64,000 nt of DNA, taken from NCBI RefSeq assembly GCF_000785535.1, contig NZ_CP007595.1, forward strand, positions 1,550,001-1,614,000. Reading direction: 5' to 3'. A program made the translations under genes and the position numbers. This DNA is from Arthrobacter sp. PAMC 25486. Its GTDB lineage: Bacteria; Actinomycetota; Actinomycetes; Actinomycetales; Micrococcaceae. Shown in pieces: positions 55,253 through 63,315 of the stretch (the first letter of the stretch is position 1; each line of letters starts with the position of its first letter). Below the pieces are notes generated by a model, which did no database searches, was not told the origin of the DNA, and worked only from the letters and a program-made list of their open reading frames with translations.

Positions 55253-56002
55253 TCAGTTCTCCGTATCAGTTGGTTGTTTGGCGTCCTTGAGGTAGCCGCG
55301 TTCGACGGCGTAGTCAGCCAACATTTCCCGCAAAAGTTTTCGTCCCCGGTGCAGCCGTGACATCACGGTGCCAATGGGGGTGTTCATGATTTCTGAGATT
55401 TCCTTGTAGGCAAATCCCTCAACATCGGCAAAGTACACGGCCAGCCGGAATTCCTCCGGGATGGCCTGCAAAGCATTCTTAACATCGGAATCGGGCAGGT
55501 GATCCAAGGCATCGGCCTCGGCGGAACGCAGCCCCTTGGAGGTGTGCGATTCCGCCCGTGCCAGCTGCCAGTCCTCGATGCTGTCCGAGTTGGACTGTAG
55601 TGGTTCGCGCTGGCGCTTGCGATACAGGTTGATGTACGTGTTGGTCAGGATCCGGTACAGCCAGGCCTTCAGGTTTGTGCCTGGTTTGTACTGGTGAAAC
55701 GCTGAAAACGCCTTGGTGTAGGCCTCTTGAACCAGGTCTTCGGCATCGCTGGGGTTGCGGGCCATGCGCATCGCAGCCGAATACAGCTGGTCGACGTACA
55801 CCATGGCGTCGCGCTCAAAACGGGCACGCCTTGCGTCAGTGGTCTCGTTGGCAACATCTACATCGGCAACGTCCGTGCTCACCACGGCGGCCTCGGTGCT
55901 GACGGTTTGCTCAGGCTCGGAAATGTTCATCACTGTTGAGTCTATGCTCAGACTCAGCTGTCGCGCTGCCGCTGGCTGCGCAGCCTTGGTTAGTGTCTGC
56001 AT
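55253..56002 (-). CDS. sigR: ECF sigma factor SigR (RpoE/SigH type)
   Basis: ATG at 56002 with AAGGAAAGG gives 249 residues. Sigma region 2 ([22 protein letters not shown], about 72-93) and region 4 ([30 protein letters not shown]) are typical of SigR/SigH, controlling thiol-oxidative and heat stress genes. The protein has an N-terminal extension of about 65 residues, with a second possible start at Met25, recalling the extended unstable isoform of Streptomyces SigR. A SigR-type promoter lies upstream. Confidence 0.94.
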   Translation of the reverse strand: MQTLTKAAQPAAARQLSLSIDSTVMNISEPEQTVSTEAAVVSTDVADVDVANETTDARRARFERDAMVYVDQLYSAAMRMARNPSDAEDLVQEAYTKAFSAFHQYKPGTNLKAWLYRILTNTYINLYRKRQREPLQSNSDSIEDWQLARAESHTSKGLRSAEADALDHLPDSDVKNALQAIPEEFRLAVYFADVEGFAYKEISEIMNTPIGTVMSRLHRGRKLLREMLADYAVERGYLKDAKQPTDTEN

Positions 56003-56068
56003 TGCCGCCTTTCCTTCGCGTGGAATGTCACCTACCCGGCCCCTTCAGAAGGCGCCGCTAACCATATA

Positions 56069-56094
56069 AACCCGGGAACGGCGTCGTATATTCC
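56069..56094 (-). promoter_or_regulatory. SigR-dependent autoregulatory promoter
   Basis: On the minus strand GGAAT (56090-56094), 18 bp, then GTT (56069-56071): the known SigR/SigH consensus with the correct spacing, about 67 bp upstream of the sigR start. Confidence 0.8.
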
Positions 56095-56196
56095 GCAAAC
56101 CCCGCCCCGAGGTGGGAGACTTGTACACAGCGAGAGCCTTCCGGGGGCTGGCCTGCGCCGCCAACGGGGGCTGAAAGCACCACTTAGGAGGCTTCC

Positions 56197-56712
56197 TTGT
56201 CCATTATCCGCATATTTGCCCGCCCCATGCTGGCGTCCTCATTCATCCTTTCCGGCATTGACCGGCTGCGCCATGCGGAGCAAACGGCGCAGCAACTGGC
56301 GCCGCTTTTGAGCCCACTCAGCGCAGTCCTGCCCGTTCAGGCGAGCGAGAAAACCCTGGCCCGTGTCCTCGCCGGGACCCAGGTTGGGGCCGGCGTGTTG
56401 CTGGCCGCCGGAAAGTTTGCCCGCCCGGCCGCCGTCGTGCTGGCGTTGACGGCAGGACTGGGCACCGTGGTTGAGTATCGCAACGCGGACACCACCACCA
56501 AGGAAAACCGCGCCCACCGCCGCAACCAGCTGACCAAGAATATTGGCCTGATTGGCGGGGCGCTGCTGGCCAGCGTTGACACCGTGGGCCGTCCTGGCCT
56601 GGCCTGGCGTGCGGAGAAGCTCATCGAGTCCGGCAAAAAGACCACCAAAAAGCAGTTGCAGAATGCGGACAAGCAAGTCCGCGCGCTAGCCCACGACGTG
56701 ACAGGACAGTAA
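56197..56712 (+). CDS. DoxX-family membrane protein
   Basis: TTG at 56197, five bases after AGGAGG (56186-56191), gives 171 residues with about four hydrophobic helices and the DoxX start IRIFARPMLASSFILSGIDRLRHA. DoxX proteins are linked to redox and thiol homeostasis. It is divergent from sigR and only six bases before aroA, so may be co-transcribed with aroA. Confidence 0.88.
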   Translation: MSIIRIFARPMLASSFILSGIDRLRHAEQTAQQLAPLLSPLSAVLPVQASEKTLARVLAGTQVGAGVLLAAGKFARPAAVVLALTAGLGTVVEYRNADTTTKENRAHRRNQLTKNIGLIGGALLASVDTVGRPGLAWRAEKLIESGKKTTKKQLQNADKQVRALAHDVTGQ

Positions 56713-56718
56713 CCACAG

Positions 56719-58068
56719 ATGACCACCGCCCATTGGCCCGCACCCTTTTCGGCAACACCCCTGGACGCCACCGTCACCATTCCGGCCTCCAAATCGCTGA
56801 CCAACAGGTACCTTGTCCTTGCAGCCATCGCCGACGGCGAGTCCCGCCTGCGCGCCCCGCTGCAGTCCCGCGATTCCGACCTCATGATCGCCGCGCTGCG
56901 CACCATGGGCGCCGGCATCAATGAAGTTCCCGGCAGCGGGGACGTCCCGGACCTGGTGGTCACCCCCATTCCGGGCGGTTTTTCCGCGCCCGACGCCGGT
57001 CTCCTCATCGACTGCGGCCTGGCCGGCACGGTCATGCGCTTTGTCCCGCCGCTGGCCGCCCTGGTGTCCGGTCCGGTGACGTTCGACGGCGACCCAGCGG
57101 CTTTGGTGCGCCCCATGGCTCCCATTGTGGCCGCGTTGGAAGGGCTGCGCGTGCGGGTCGAGGGCGCGGAGGACGGCTTCCTGCCGTTCACGGTCCACGG
57201 CACGGGCACGGTTGAGGGCGGCCATGTGCAGGTGGACGCCGGCGGTTCCTCGCAGTTCATTTCTGCAATCCTGCTGGTCGCCGCGCGCTTTGCCAACGGA
57301 CTGCACCTGGAACACATCGGCGAATCCGTGCCCAGTGTGGACCATATTTCCATGACGGTCGAGGTGCTCCGCTCCCTGGGCGTGGTGGTTGATGACTCCA
57401 CCCCGAAGCACTGGATTGTGCAGCCGGGCCCCATCGCCGCCTTTGACATTTCCCTGGAACAAGACCTCTCCAACGCGGGCCCGTTCCTGGCAGCAGCACT
57501 GGCCACCGGCGGCACCGTCCGCATCCCGAATTGGCCGACCAACACCACCCAGGTGGGCGACAAATGGCGTGAAATCCTGCCGCAGTTCGGCGCCACCGTG
57601 ACCCTGGAGGACGGCGTCCTAACCGTCACCGGCGGTGCTGACATCCTTGGCGTGGACATTTCCGACACCTCGGAGTTGGCCCCGTCAACGGCTGCCATCT
57701 GCGCACTGGCCTCCACGCCGTCGCGCCTGCGGGGGATCTCGCACCTGCGCGGACACGAGACCGACCGTCTCGCCGCGCTGGTTGCCGAGATCAACGCCCT
57801 GGGCGGCCACGCCGAGGAAACGGAGGACGGGCTGATCATCAACCCAGCCCCCCTGCACGCCGGCGTGTTCCACAGCTACCACGACCATCGCATGGCAACG
57901 GCGGGTGCCATCATCGGCCTGGCCGTGCCCGGCATTGAAGTAGAAAACATTGGCACCACCGCCAAGACCATGCCCGGCTTCCCCGCCATGTGGGCGGCCA
58001 TGGTGGCCCAGACTGCAGAACCGTCATTATGGGCGGACAACGCTGCGGCGGTTGAAGCCGGGGCGTAG
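56719..58068 (+). CDS. aroA: 5-enolpyruvylshikimate-3-phosphate synthase
   Basis: The 449-residue enzyme has PASKSLTNRYLVLAA (catalytic Lys), DCGLAGTVMRF, RPMAPIVAAL, GSSQFISAILL and DHRMATAGAIIG. It makes EPSP from shikimate-3-phosphate and PEP in aromatic amino acid synthesis. No strong ribosome-binding site is seen, consistent with coupling to the DoxX gene six bases upstream; rsgA follows four bases after its stop. Confidence 0.96.
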   Translation: MTTAHWPAPFSATPLDATVTIPASKSLTNRYLVLAAIADGESRLRAPLQSRDSDLMIAALRTMGAGINEVPGSGDVPDLVVTPIPGGFSAPDAGLLIDCGLAGTVMRFVPPLAALVSGPVTFDGDPAALVRPMAPIVAALEGLRVRVEGAEDGFLPFTVHGTGTVEGGHVQVDAGGSSQFISAILLVAARFANGLHLEHIGESVPSVDHISMTVEVLRSLGVVVDDSTPKHWIVQPGPIAAFDISLEQDLSNAGPFLAAALATGGTVRIPNWPTNTTQVGDKWREILPQFGATVTLEDGVLTVTGGADILGVDISDTSELAPSTAAICALASTPSRLRGISHLRGHETDRLAALVAEINALGGHAEETEDGLIINPAPLHAGVFHSYHDHRMATAGAIIGLAVPGIEVENIGTTAKTMPGFPAMWAAMVAQTAEPSLWADNAAAVEAGA

Positions 58069-58072
58069 GCGC

Positions 58073-59191
58073 ATGGCACGGGATTACAGCAACTGGGACG
58101 AATCCGATGTCCGCGTGCGGGCCAACAAGAAGGGCAGCCGTCCGCGCACCAAGGACCGGCCAGCCTATGAGGACGCGGTCATTGGCCGGATCATCACTGT
58201 TGACCGCGGACGCTACACAGCCATCGTGGATGAGGACCTGCCCACGCAGCGCACCCTGATCGCGGCACGGGCCAGGGAGCTGCGGCGCAACCCTGTGGTG
58301 GCCGGGGACTTCGTGGCGCTCGTGGGCGACACCTCCGGCAATCCCGACACCCTGGCCAGGCTGGTCCGGGTGGAGGAGCGCCGCACGTTGCTGCGCCGCA
58401 GCGCAGATGACACCGATCCGGTAGAGCGGGTGGTGGTGGCCAACGCGGACCAGCTGGTCATTGTGGTGGCCGCAGCCAACCCCGAACCGCGCACCGGCTT
58501 CATCGACCGCGCCCTCGTGGCCGCCTACGATTCAGGCATTGAGCCGCTGCTGCTCATCACGAAAACCGACATCAAGGACCCGGCCGAGCTGCTCGCCAAC
58601 TATGAGCACCTGGACATGACCGTCATCATCAGCCGCACGGCCGCCGACGGCGCATCAGGCATCGACGCCCGCAGCGACGACGGAGATTCCGCCCTGCTGG
58701 CCGGTGGCGCCGTCGAGCAGTTGCACGGCTACCTCGACGGCAAGGTCTCCGTCCTGGTGGGCCACTCCGGCGTGGGCAAGTCCACCATGGTAAACGCCTT
58801 GACCGGCTCGCAGCGCGCCACCGGCGGCGTCAATGCCGTCACCGGCCGCGGCCGCCACACCTCCTCCTCGGCGCTGGCGCTGCAATTGCAGGATGGGGCG
58901 CCCGGCTCGTGGATCATCGACACCCCCGGCATCCGTTCCTTCGGCCTGGCCCATGTGGATGCGGACCGGATTTTGCAGGCCTTCCCCGATCTGCAGCCCG
59001 GCACCGAGAACTGCGAACGCGGCTGCAAGCATGACAGTGCCGCCGTCAACTGCGGCCTGGACCCTTACGTTGCCGCCGGGAACGCGGGCGACGCCGGACC
59101 CGCCCGCCTTGCGTCGTTGCGCCGCCTCCTCGGTACCAGCGACCGGACGGAAGGACGCGCCGCGGAGAAGGAACTCGGCGCAACGTCCTGA
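58073..59191 (+). CDS. rsgA: Ribosome small subunit-dependent GTPase A
   Basis: ATG at 58073, four bases after aroA, gives 372 residues: an OB domain (about 30-110), a circularly permuted G domain with G4 LITKTD, G1 GHSGVGKST and G3 DTPG in that order, and a C-terminal zinc knuckle (CERGCKHDSAAVNC). It helps mature the 30S decoding centre. The gene pair aroA-rsgA is conserved in actinobacteria. Confidence 0.96.
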   Translation: MARDYSNWDESDVRVRANKKGSRPRTKDRPAYEDAVIGRIITVDRGRYTAIVDEDLPTQRTLIAARARELRRNPVVAGDFVALVGDTSGNPDTLARLVRVEERRTLLRRSADDTDPVERVVVANADQLVIVVAAANPEPRTGFIDRALVAAYDSGIEPLLLITKTDIKDPAELLANYEHLDMTVIISRTAADGASGIDARSDDGDSALLAGGAVEQLHGYLDGKVSVLVGHSGVGKSTMVNALTGSQRATGGVNAVTGRGRHTSSSALALQLQDGAPGSWIIDTPGIRSFGLAHVDADRILQAFPDLQPGTENCERGCKHDSAAVNCGLDPYVAAGNAGDAGPARLASLRRLLGTSDRTEGRAAEKELGATS

Positions 59192-59570
59192 GAGCCGCGT
59201 TCCCACACACAGGCCTCCAGCTGTCCCAAGCTGCCCAGGACCCACGCCCGGTGTGCCGCACAACAGTGTTCTGCGGCACACTCACCGTGAGTTCTGCGCA
59301 GCTTGGAACGCTTGGCCCACCCGCCCGCGGCGCACTTGGCTTCTGCCCACCATTTGCAGTCAAAGGTGCCAGGGCCTCTGCCCGTGAACGTATACGCACC
59401 ACTCAACTCCGGTTGTGCGTATAGGCACTCATCCGCACCACTCACACCGAGTTGTGCGGATGAGTTTTGACGTGTGAACGCATACGCGCCACTGCACCCC
59501 AGTCGTGCGCCTAAGATCACGGGCTGTGCCCTGGCCAGTGTTTGCGCGAAATCACGATAGCGTGAGGCAT
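59192..59570. repeat. Intergenic cluster of related hairpins
   Basis: Three clean stems occur: 59251-59281 (10-bp arms GTGTGCCGCA), 59391-59423 (9-bp arms TATACGCAC) and 59428-59464 (11-bp arms CTCATCCGCAC, followed by TTTTG). Their loops share a CACTCAnnnC...GTTGTGCG theme, so they look like diverged tandem copies of one hairpin unit; a degraded copy ends at about 59513. No gene is seen. The last stem may terminate rsgA. Confidence 0.7.
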
Positions 59571-60386
59571 ATGACGATCCAACCCCAGACGTACAACGAC
59601 GATCTCCGCCTGGCCCATGTCCTGGCTGACAGCGTGGACTCCCTGACCATGTCCCGCTTCAAGGCCCTTGACCTGGCAGTTGAAACCAAGCCCGACCTGA
59701 CACCTGTCACGGATGCCGACAAGGCCGCCGAGGAGTCCATCCGCAGCCAGCTCGCCCGGGTCCGCCCGCGCGATGCAGTGCTGGGCGAGGAGTTCGGCAG
59801 CAGCGGGCACGGTTCACGGCGCTGGGTCATCGACCCCATCGACGGCACGAAGAACTTTGTCCGCGGCGTCCCCGTCTGGGCCACCCTCATCTCCCTCGTT
59901 GACGACGGCGTTCCGGTCGTCGGACTGGTCAGCGCCCCCGCACTGGGCAAACGTTGGTGGGCCGCAACCGGCACCGGCGCGTACATGGGCAAGTCGCTCG
60001 CCGCTGCCACCCGCATCCGCGTCTCCAACGTGGCCGAGCTCAAGGACGCCTCACTGTCTTACTCCTCGCTGACCGGCTGGAAGGAACGCGGCAACCGCGA
60101 CGAGTTCATCTCGCTCACGGACGACGTCTGGCGCACCCGCGCGTACGGCGACTTCTGGTCGTACTGCATGGTCGCCGAGGGCAGCGTGGACATCGCCTGC
60201 GAGCCCGAACTCAACCTCTACGACATGGCCGCCCTGGTCCCGATCGTGCAGGAAGCCGGCGGGCGCTTCACCTCACTCGAGGGCGCCGACGGCCCGTATG
60301 GCGGCAACGCCCTGGCCACCAACTCCATCCTGCACACCGAGGTTTTGCAGCGCCTGAACCCCACCTGGGATGATCTGCTGGGCTGA
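59571..60386 (+). CDS. hisN: Histidinol-phosphatase, inositol monophosphatase family
   Basis: The 271-residue IMPase-fold protein has the metal site GEEFG (about 66-70), [12 protein letters not shown] and the second motif [15 protein letters not shown]. In actinobacteria this subfamily (HisN) dephosphorylates histidinol phosphate. The ATG at 59571 lacks a ribosome-binding site; TAGCGT seven bases before it hints at a leaderless mRNA. The gene sits downstream of aroA-rsgA, as in related genera, and ends at a strong terminator. Confidence 0.9.
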   Translation: MTIQPQTYNDDLRLAHVLADSVDSLTMSRFKALDLAVETKPDLTPVTDADKAAEESIRSQLARVRPRDAVLGEEFGSSGHGSRRWVIDPIDGTKNFVRGVPVWATLISLVDDGVPVVGLVSAPALGKRWWAATGTGAYMGKSLAAATRIRVSNVAELKDASLSYSSLTGWKERGNRDEFISLTDDVWRTRAYGDFWSYCMVAEGSVDIACEPELNLYDMAALVPIVQEAGGRFTSLEGADGPYGGNALATNSILHTEVLQRLNPTWDDLLG

Positions 60387-60439
60387 TCACCACGCCTGAC
60401 GAAGTGCCTGTGGCGACCCAGAAGCACAGGTGGGTTAAG

Positions 60440-60471
60440 AACGACGGCGGCCTCCCGCCGTCGTTCTTTTT
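60440..60471 (+). terminator. Rho-independent terminator after hisN
   Basis: Perfect 11-bp arms AACGACGGCGG (60440-60450) and CCGCCGTCGTT (60455-60465) with a CCTC loop, then CTTTTTC. Confidence 0.92.
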
Positions 60472-60559
60472 CGTTGCCTTGCGCTGGGGCCCGGAAGGGT
60501 GACGAAACGCTTCGTAACAAATGCGAAAGCGGGGAACTTGGGCTAATCTCTTGTGCATA

Positions 60560-60675
60560 GGTCACGAGTGCCAGCGCTAAACCCCGGTTTGCTGGCCGGC
60601 AACCCTCCTTTCGCGGCGGGGTGCCCCGGGTGACGACCTGGCCAGACCTGTTCGGTCTTGGCAAGCGCGGACTCC
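60560..60675 (+). ncRNA. SAM-IV riboswitch
   Basis: The segment follows the actinobacterial SAM-IV aptamer in order: GGTCACGAGTGCCAGCG, CCCCGGTTTGCTGGCCGGC, AACCCTCC, GGCGGGGTGCCCCGGGTGA, CGACC closing the first stem with GGTC, a variable hairpin, then GCAAGCGCGGACTCC for the pseudoknot. A TAATCT -10 box at 60544-60549 places transcription start at about 60557-60560. It senses S-adenosylmethionine and should switch off the downstream aminotransferase-fold gene when SAM is plentiful. Confidence 0.93.
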
Positions 60676-60690
60676 TTGGCAGCCAAAGGG

Positions 60691-60705
60691 TCCTTCGTCG
60701 AAGGA
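60691..60705 (+). promoter_or_regulatory. Ribosome-binding-site hairpin below the SAM-IV aptamer
   Basis: TCCTTC (60691-60696) pairs with GAAGGA (60700-60705), the ribosome-binding site of the ATG at 60713. There is no U-tract, so control is probably translational. Confidence 0.7.
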
Positions 60706-60712
60706 ATTTCTC

Positions 60713-62143
60713 ATGAGCCATGCCCTGCTGGAATCTGCACCCCTTGAAACCCTTTCCCTGATCGCCAAACCGCTGCTGCCCGTGGTGGGCCAGGATCTGG
60801 CTGCGCCGCTGATTCAGGGTGGGCATGTGCGGTACGCCAACCTTGATTATGCGGCATCTGCCCCGGCCGTTGCAGAGGTTGCGGCACATCTGAACGAGGT
60901 CCTGCCCTACTACGCCAGCGTGCACCGCGGGGCCGGATACGCCTCGCAGGTCAGCACCTCGGTGTATGAGAATGCCCGCCGGATTGTGGCCGATTTTGTG
61001 GGCGCCCGCGCCGACGACACCGTCATCTTCACGCGCAACACCACCGACTCCCTGAATCTGCTGGCCGGCTGCGTCGAGTCCATCCTGAAGCAGCGCGGCT
61101 TCACCGAGGGCCGCTCCAACGCCCACGGCGAGGTGCTGTACCTGGACATCGAACACCACGCCAACCTGCTGCCGTGGCAGGCGCTGCCGCACCGTTCGGT
61201 GGTTGCGGCGGACTCCATCGCCGCCACATTGTCCCGCGTGGAGACCCAGCTGCGCGCCGGAAACATCGTGCTGCTGGCCGTCACCGGCGCCTCAAATGTC
61301 ACAGGCGAGGTGCTGCCCGTGGCCGAGCTTGCCGCCCTGGCCCACCAGTTCGGCGCCCGCATTGTGGTGGACGCCGCCCAGCTGGCCCCGCACCGCCGCA
61401 TCGATTTGGCCGCCAGCGGCATCGACTACCTGGCGTTCTCCGGACACAAGCTCTACGCACCCTTCGGCGCGGGCGTCCTCGTGGGCCGCGCAGACTGGCT
61501 CGACGCCGGCGCCCCACACCTGGCCGGCGGCGGCGCCGTGAAGGAAGTCCGCCTCGAATCCACCAGCTGGACCGATGGCCCTGCCCGCCACGAGGCCGGC
61601 TCCCCCAACGTTCTGGGCGCCGCAACCCTGGCCAGGGCCGCCTCCGTGCTGGCCGCGCTGGACGCCGACGACTGGCACAACCACGAACAGCTCCTGCGCG
61701 CCCACCTCGTCGACGGGCTCAACAAGCTCGACGGCGTCACCGTCCACTCGCTGTTCAGCGATGCGTCAGTCTACCCGGGTTGCGGCAGCATCGGCGTCGT
61801 GAATTTCTCGGTCACCGGGTACGACGCCGGATTGGCCGCCGCATACCTCTCCGCCGAACACGGCGTGGGCGTGCGCGACGGAAAATTCTGTGCCCACCCG
61901 CTGCTAAACCGCCTGGGCCTGCCCGCCGGTTCGCTGCGCGCCAGCTTCGGCGTGGGATCCCGGCTCGAGGACGCCCAGCGCCTGATCGACGGCATCGCGG
62001 CACTGTTGGGTGGCGGACTCGGCTGGGACTATGTGGTTGACGCCGGCCGCTGGGTTCCCGCCAACGACAACCGTAGCTACCCCCACTGGGCGCCGAACAC
62101 GCCGGGCACGGCCGGCGCCGCCCCCTGCACCACCAGCGACTGA
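60713..62143 (+). CDS. Class V aminotransferase-fold PLP enzyme, cysteine desulfurase-like
   Basis: The 476-residue protein has the SufS/CsdA layout: NLDYAASAPAV start, HHANLLPW, VDAAQLAPHRRIDL, the PLP lysine Lys246 in SGHKLYAPFG and a Cys393 in FCAHPLLNRLG at the place of the SufS catalytic Cys. About 35 extra C-terminal residues are unique. It would release sulfur from cysteine or a related amino acid. Control by a SAM-IV riboswitch ties it to methionine/SAM sulfur supply rather than to Fe-S assembly, whose suf genes are absent here. Confidence 0.87.
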   Translation: MSHALLESAPLETLSLIAKPLLPVVGQDLAAPLIQGGHVRYANLDYAASAPAVAEVAAHLNEVLPYYASVHRGAGYASQVSTSVYENARRIVADFVGARADDTVIFTRNTTDSLNLLAGCVESILKQRGFTEGRSNAHGEVLYLDIEHHANLLPWQALPHRSVVAADSIAATLSRVETQLRAGNIVLLAVTGASNVTGEVLPVAELAALAHQFGARIVVDAAQLAPHRRIDLAASGIDYLAFSGHKLYAPFGAGVLVGRADWLDAGAPHLAGGGAVKEVRLESTSWTDGPARHEAGSPNVLGAATLARAASVLAALDADDWHNHEQLLRAHLVDGLNKLDGVTVHSLFSDASVYPGCGSIGVVNFSVTGYDAGLAAAYLSAEHGVGVRDGKFCAHPLLNRLGLPAGSLRASFGVGSRLEDAQRLIDGIAALLGGGLGWDYVVDAGRWVPANDNRSYPHWAPNTPGTAGAAPCTTSD

Positions 62144-62162
62144 CCCACCCCCTCCCCTTCAG

Positions 62163-62370
62163 ACGCTCGCTCACATACGGGGCACTTTTCCCCAACGCTC
62201 GCTCACCTACGGGGCGTTTCCTCCCGTTTCTTCCCGACGCGGTATCACCAGGTGATACCGCGCTCTCAAGAACCCGAGCAAAGCTGCAGTTGAATGAGCG
62301 AGCGTCGGGCGAAAAAGCCCCTTATGTGAGCGAGGGTCCTTGGAAACCGCCCCATATGTGAGCGAGGGTT
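62163..62370. repeat. Inverted pairs of the 32-bp repeat around a 12-bp-arm palindrome
   Basis: Two direct units (starting 62163 and 62195, ACGCTCGCTCAC...ACGGGG) are followed by the palindrome CGCGGTATCACC-A-GGTGATACCGCG (62238-62262), then two units in reverse orientation (about 62293-62370, ...TATGTGAGCGAGGGT). The whole gap 62144-62434 has no gene. The arrangement can form a large cruciform or an RNA terminator in either direction. Confidence 0.85.
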
Positions 62371-62434
62371 AGGTAGACGGTAAAGTTGAGCGGCAGCAAC
62401 CGGCAGCAAGCGGCACAACTTTTCAGGAGCACAC

Positions 62435-63217
62435 ATGGCGGGCATTGGCGGACCGGTCTTCGACGCGGAACGGCGCAGGCACATGGCTGCCGCATTCCTT
62501 GAGGGCGGGGACCACTATCACAAGGTCCGCCCCGGGTATCCCCAAGACTCCCTTGACTGGCTGCTGCAATCTGCCGGCGACAGTCAGGCCCTGCCGGTCC
62601 GCGATGCCCTGGACATTGGTGCTGGCACCGGCAAATACACGCAGTTGCTGGCGCGGCACGGCTGGAACATCACCGCAGTCGACCCCTCCGCGGACATGCT
62701 CGCCCAACTTTCAGCGGACCTCCCCCAGGCCACCACCCTCGAAGGCACCGCCGAGCACCTCGAGCTGCCTGGTGAATCCGCCGACTTAGCGGTCGTGGCC
62801 CAGGCCTGGCATTGGTGCGATCCCATCGCGGCCAGCACCGAGATTGCGCGGGTGCTGCGCCCGCAGGGAACGTTGGGGCTGGTGTGGAATCAGCTCGACG
62901 TCGAACTCCCCTGGGTCCACCGCTTGGCCCGGATCATGCATGCCGGCGATGTACACAAGCCGGATTTCCGCCCCACCATCGGGCCGGAGTTCAGCCCAGC
63001 CGAGCCGCACCTCACCGGCTGGGTGCAGGTGCTGACGCCGGAGGACATCATGGAGCTGGCCAAGTCACGCAGTTACTACCTTAAGGCCGCGGAACCCATC
63101 CGAGCCAAGGTCATGGACAACTTGAGGTGGTACCTCTTCGACCATTTGGGTCATGTGCCCGGCGAACAGCTGAAATTGCCATATCTGACACAGACCTGGC
63201 GCACCCGGAAGTTGTAA
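62435..63217 (+). CDS. Class I SAM-dependent methyltransferase
   Basis: The 260-residue protein has motif I ALDIGAGTGKYTQLLA (about 58-73), acidic motif II ITAVDPSADML, and EGTAEHLELPGESADLAVVAQAWHW, the pattern of UbiE/COQ5-type methyltransferases with the local trait AQAWHW. The acceptor is unknown. It lies behind the repeat block and before mntH with no operon partner. Confidence 0.9.
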   Translation: MAGIGGPVFDAERRRHMAAAFLEGGDHYHKVRPGYPQDSLDWLLQSAGDSQALPVRDALDIGAGTGKYTQLLARHGWNITAVDPSADMLAQLSADLPQATTLEGTAEHLELPGESADLAVVAQAWHWCDPIAASTEIARVLRPQGTLGLVWNQLDVELPWVHRLARIMHAGDVHKPDFRPTIGPEFSPAEPHLTGWVQVLTPEDIMELAKSRSYYLKAAEPIRAKVMDNLRWYLFDHLGHVPGEQLKLPYLTQTWRTRKL

Positions 63218-63239
63218 GCAGCACCCCGCAGCACCCGCC

Positions 63240-63285
63240 TCGACAGCGGAACGTCGTTGCGCCTATGATTTCGGTATACCGAAAT
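63240..63285 (+). promoter_or_regulatory. mntH promoter with perfect 18-bp palindrome (candidate MntR box)
   Basis: TCGACA (63240-63245), 18 bp, then TATGAT (63264-63269). ATTTCGGTATACCGAAAT (63268-63285) is a perfect palindrome over the end of the -10 and the start site, as expected for a manganese-responsive DtxR/MntR repressor. Confidence 0.7.
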
Positions 63286-63315
63286 TATGGTATTAGGCAA
63301 CACGAGGGTGGCATT

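Noticed and set aside
59192..59570. tRNA or known small RNA gene
   Set aside because: None of the hairpins assembles into a cloverleaf or a class I recognise.
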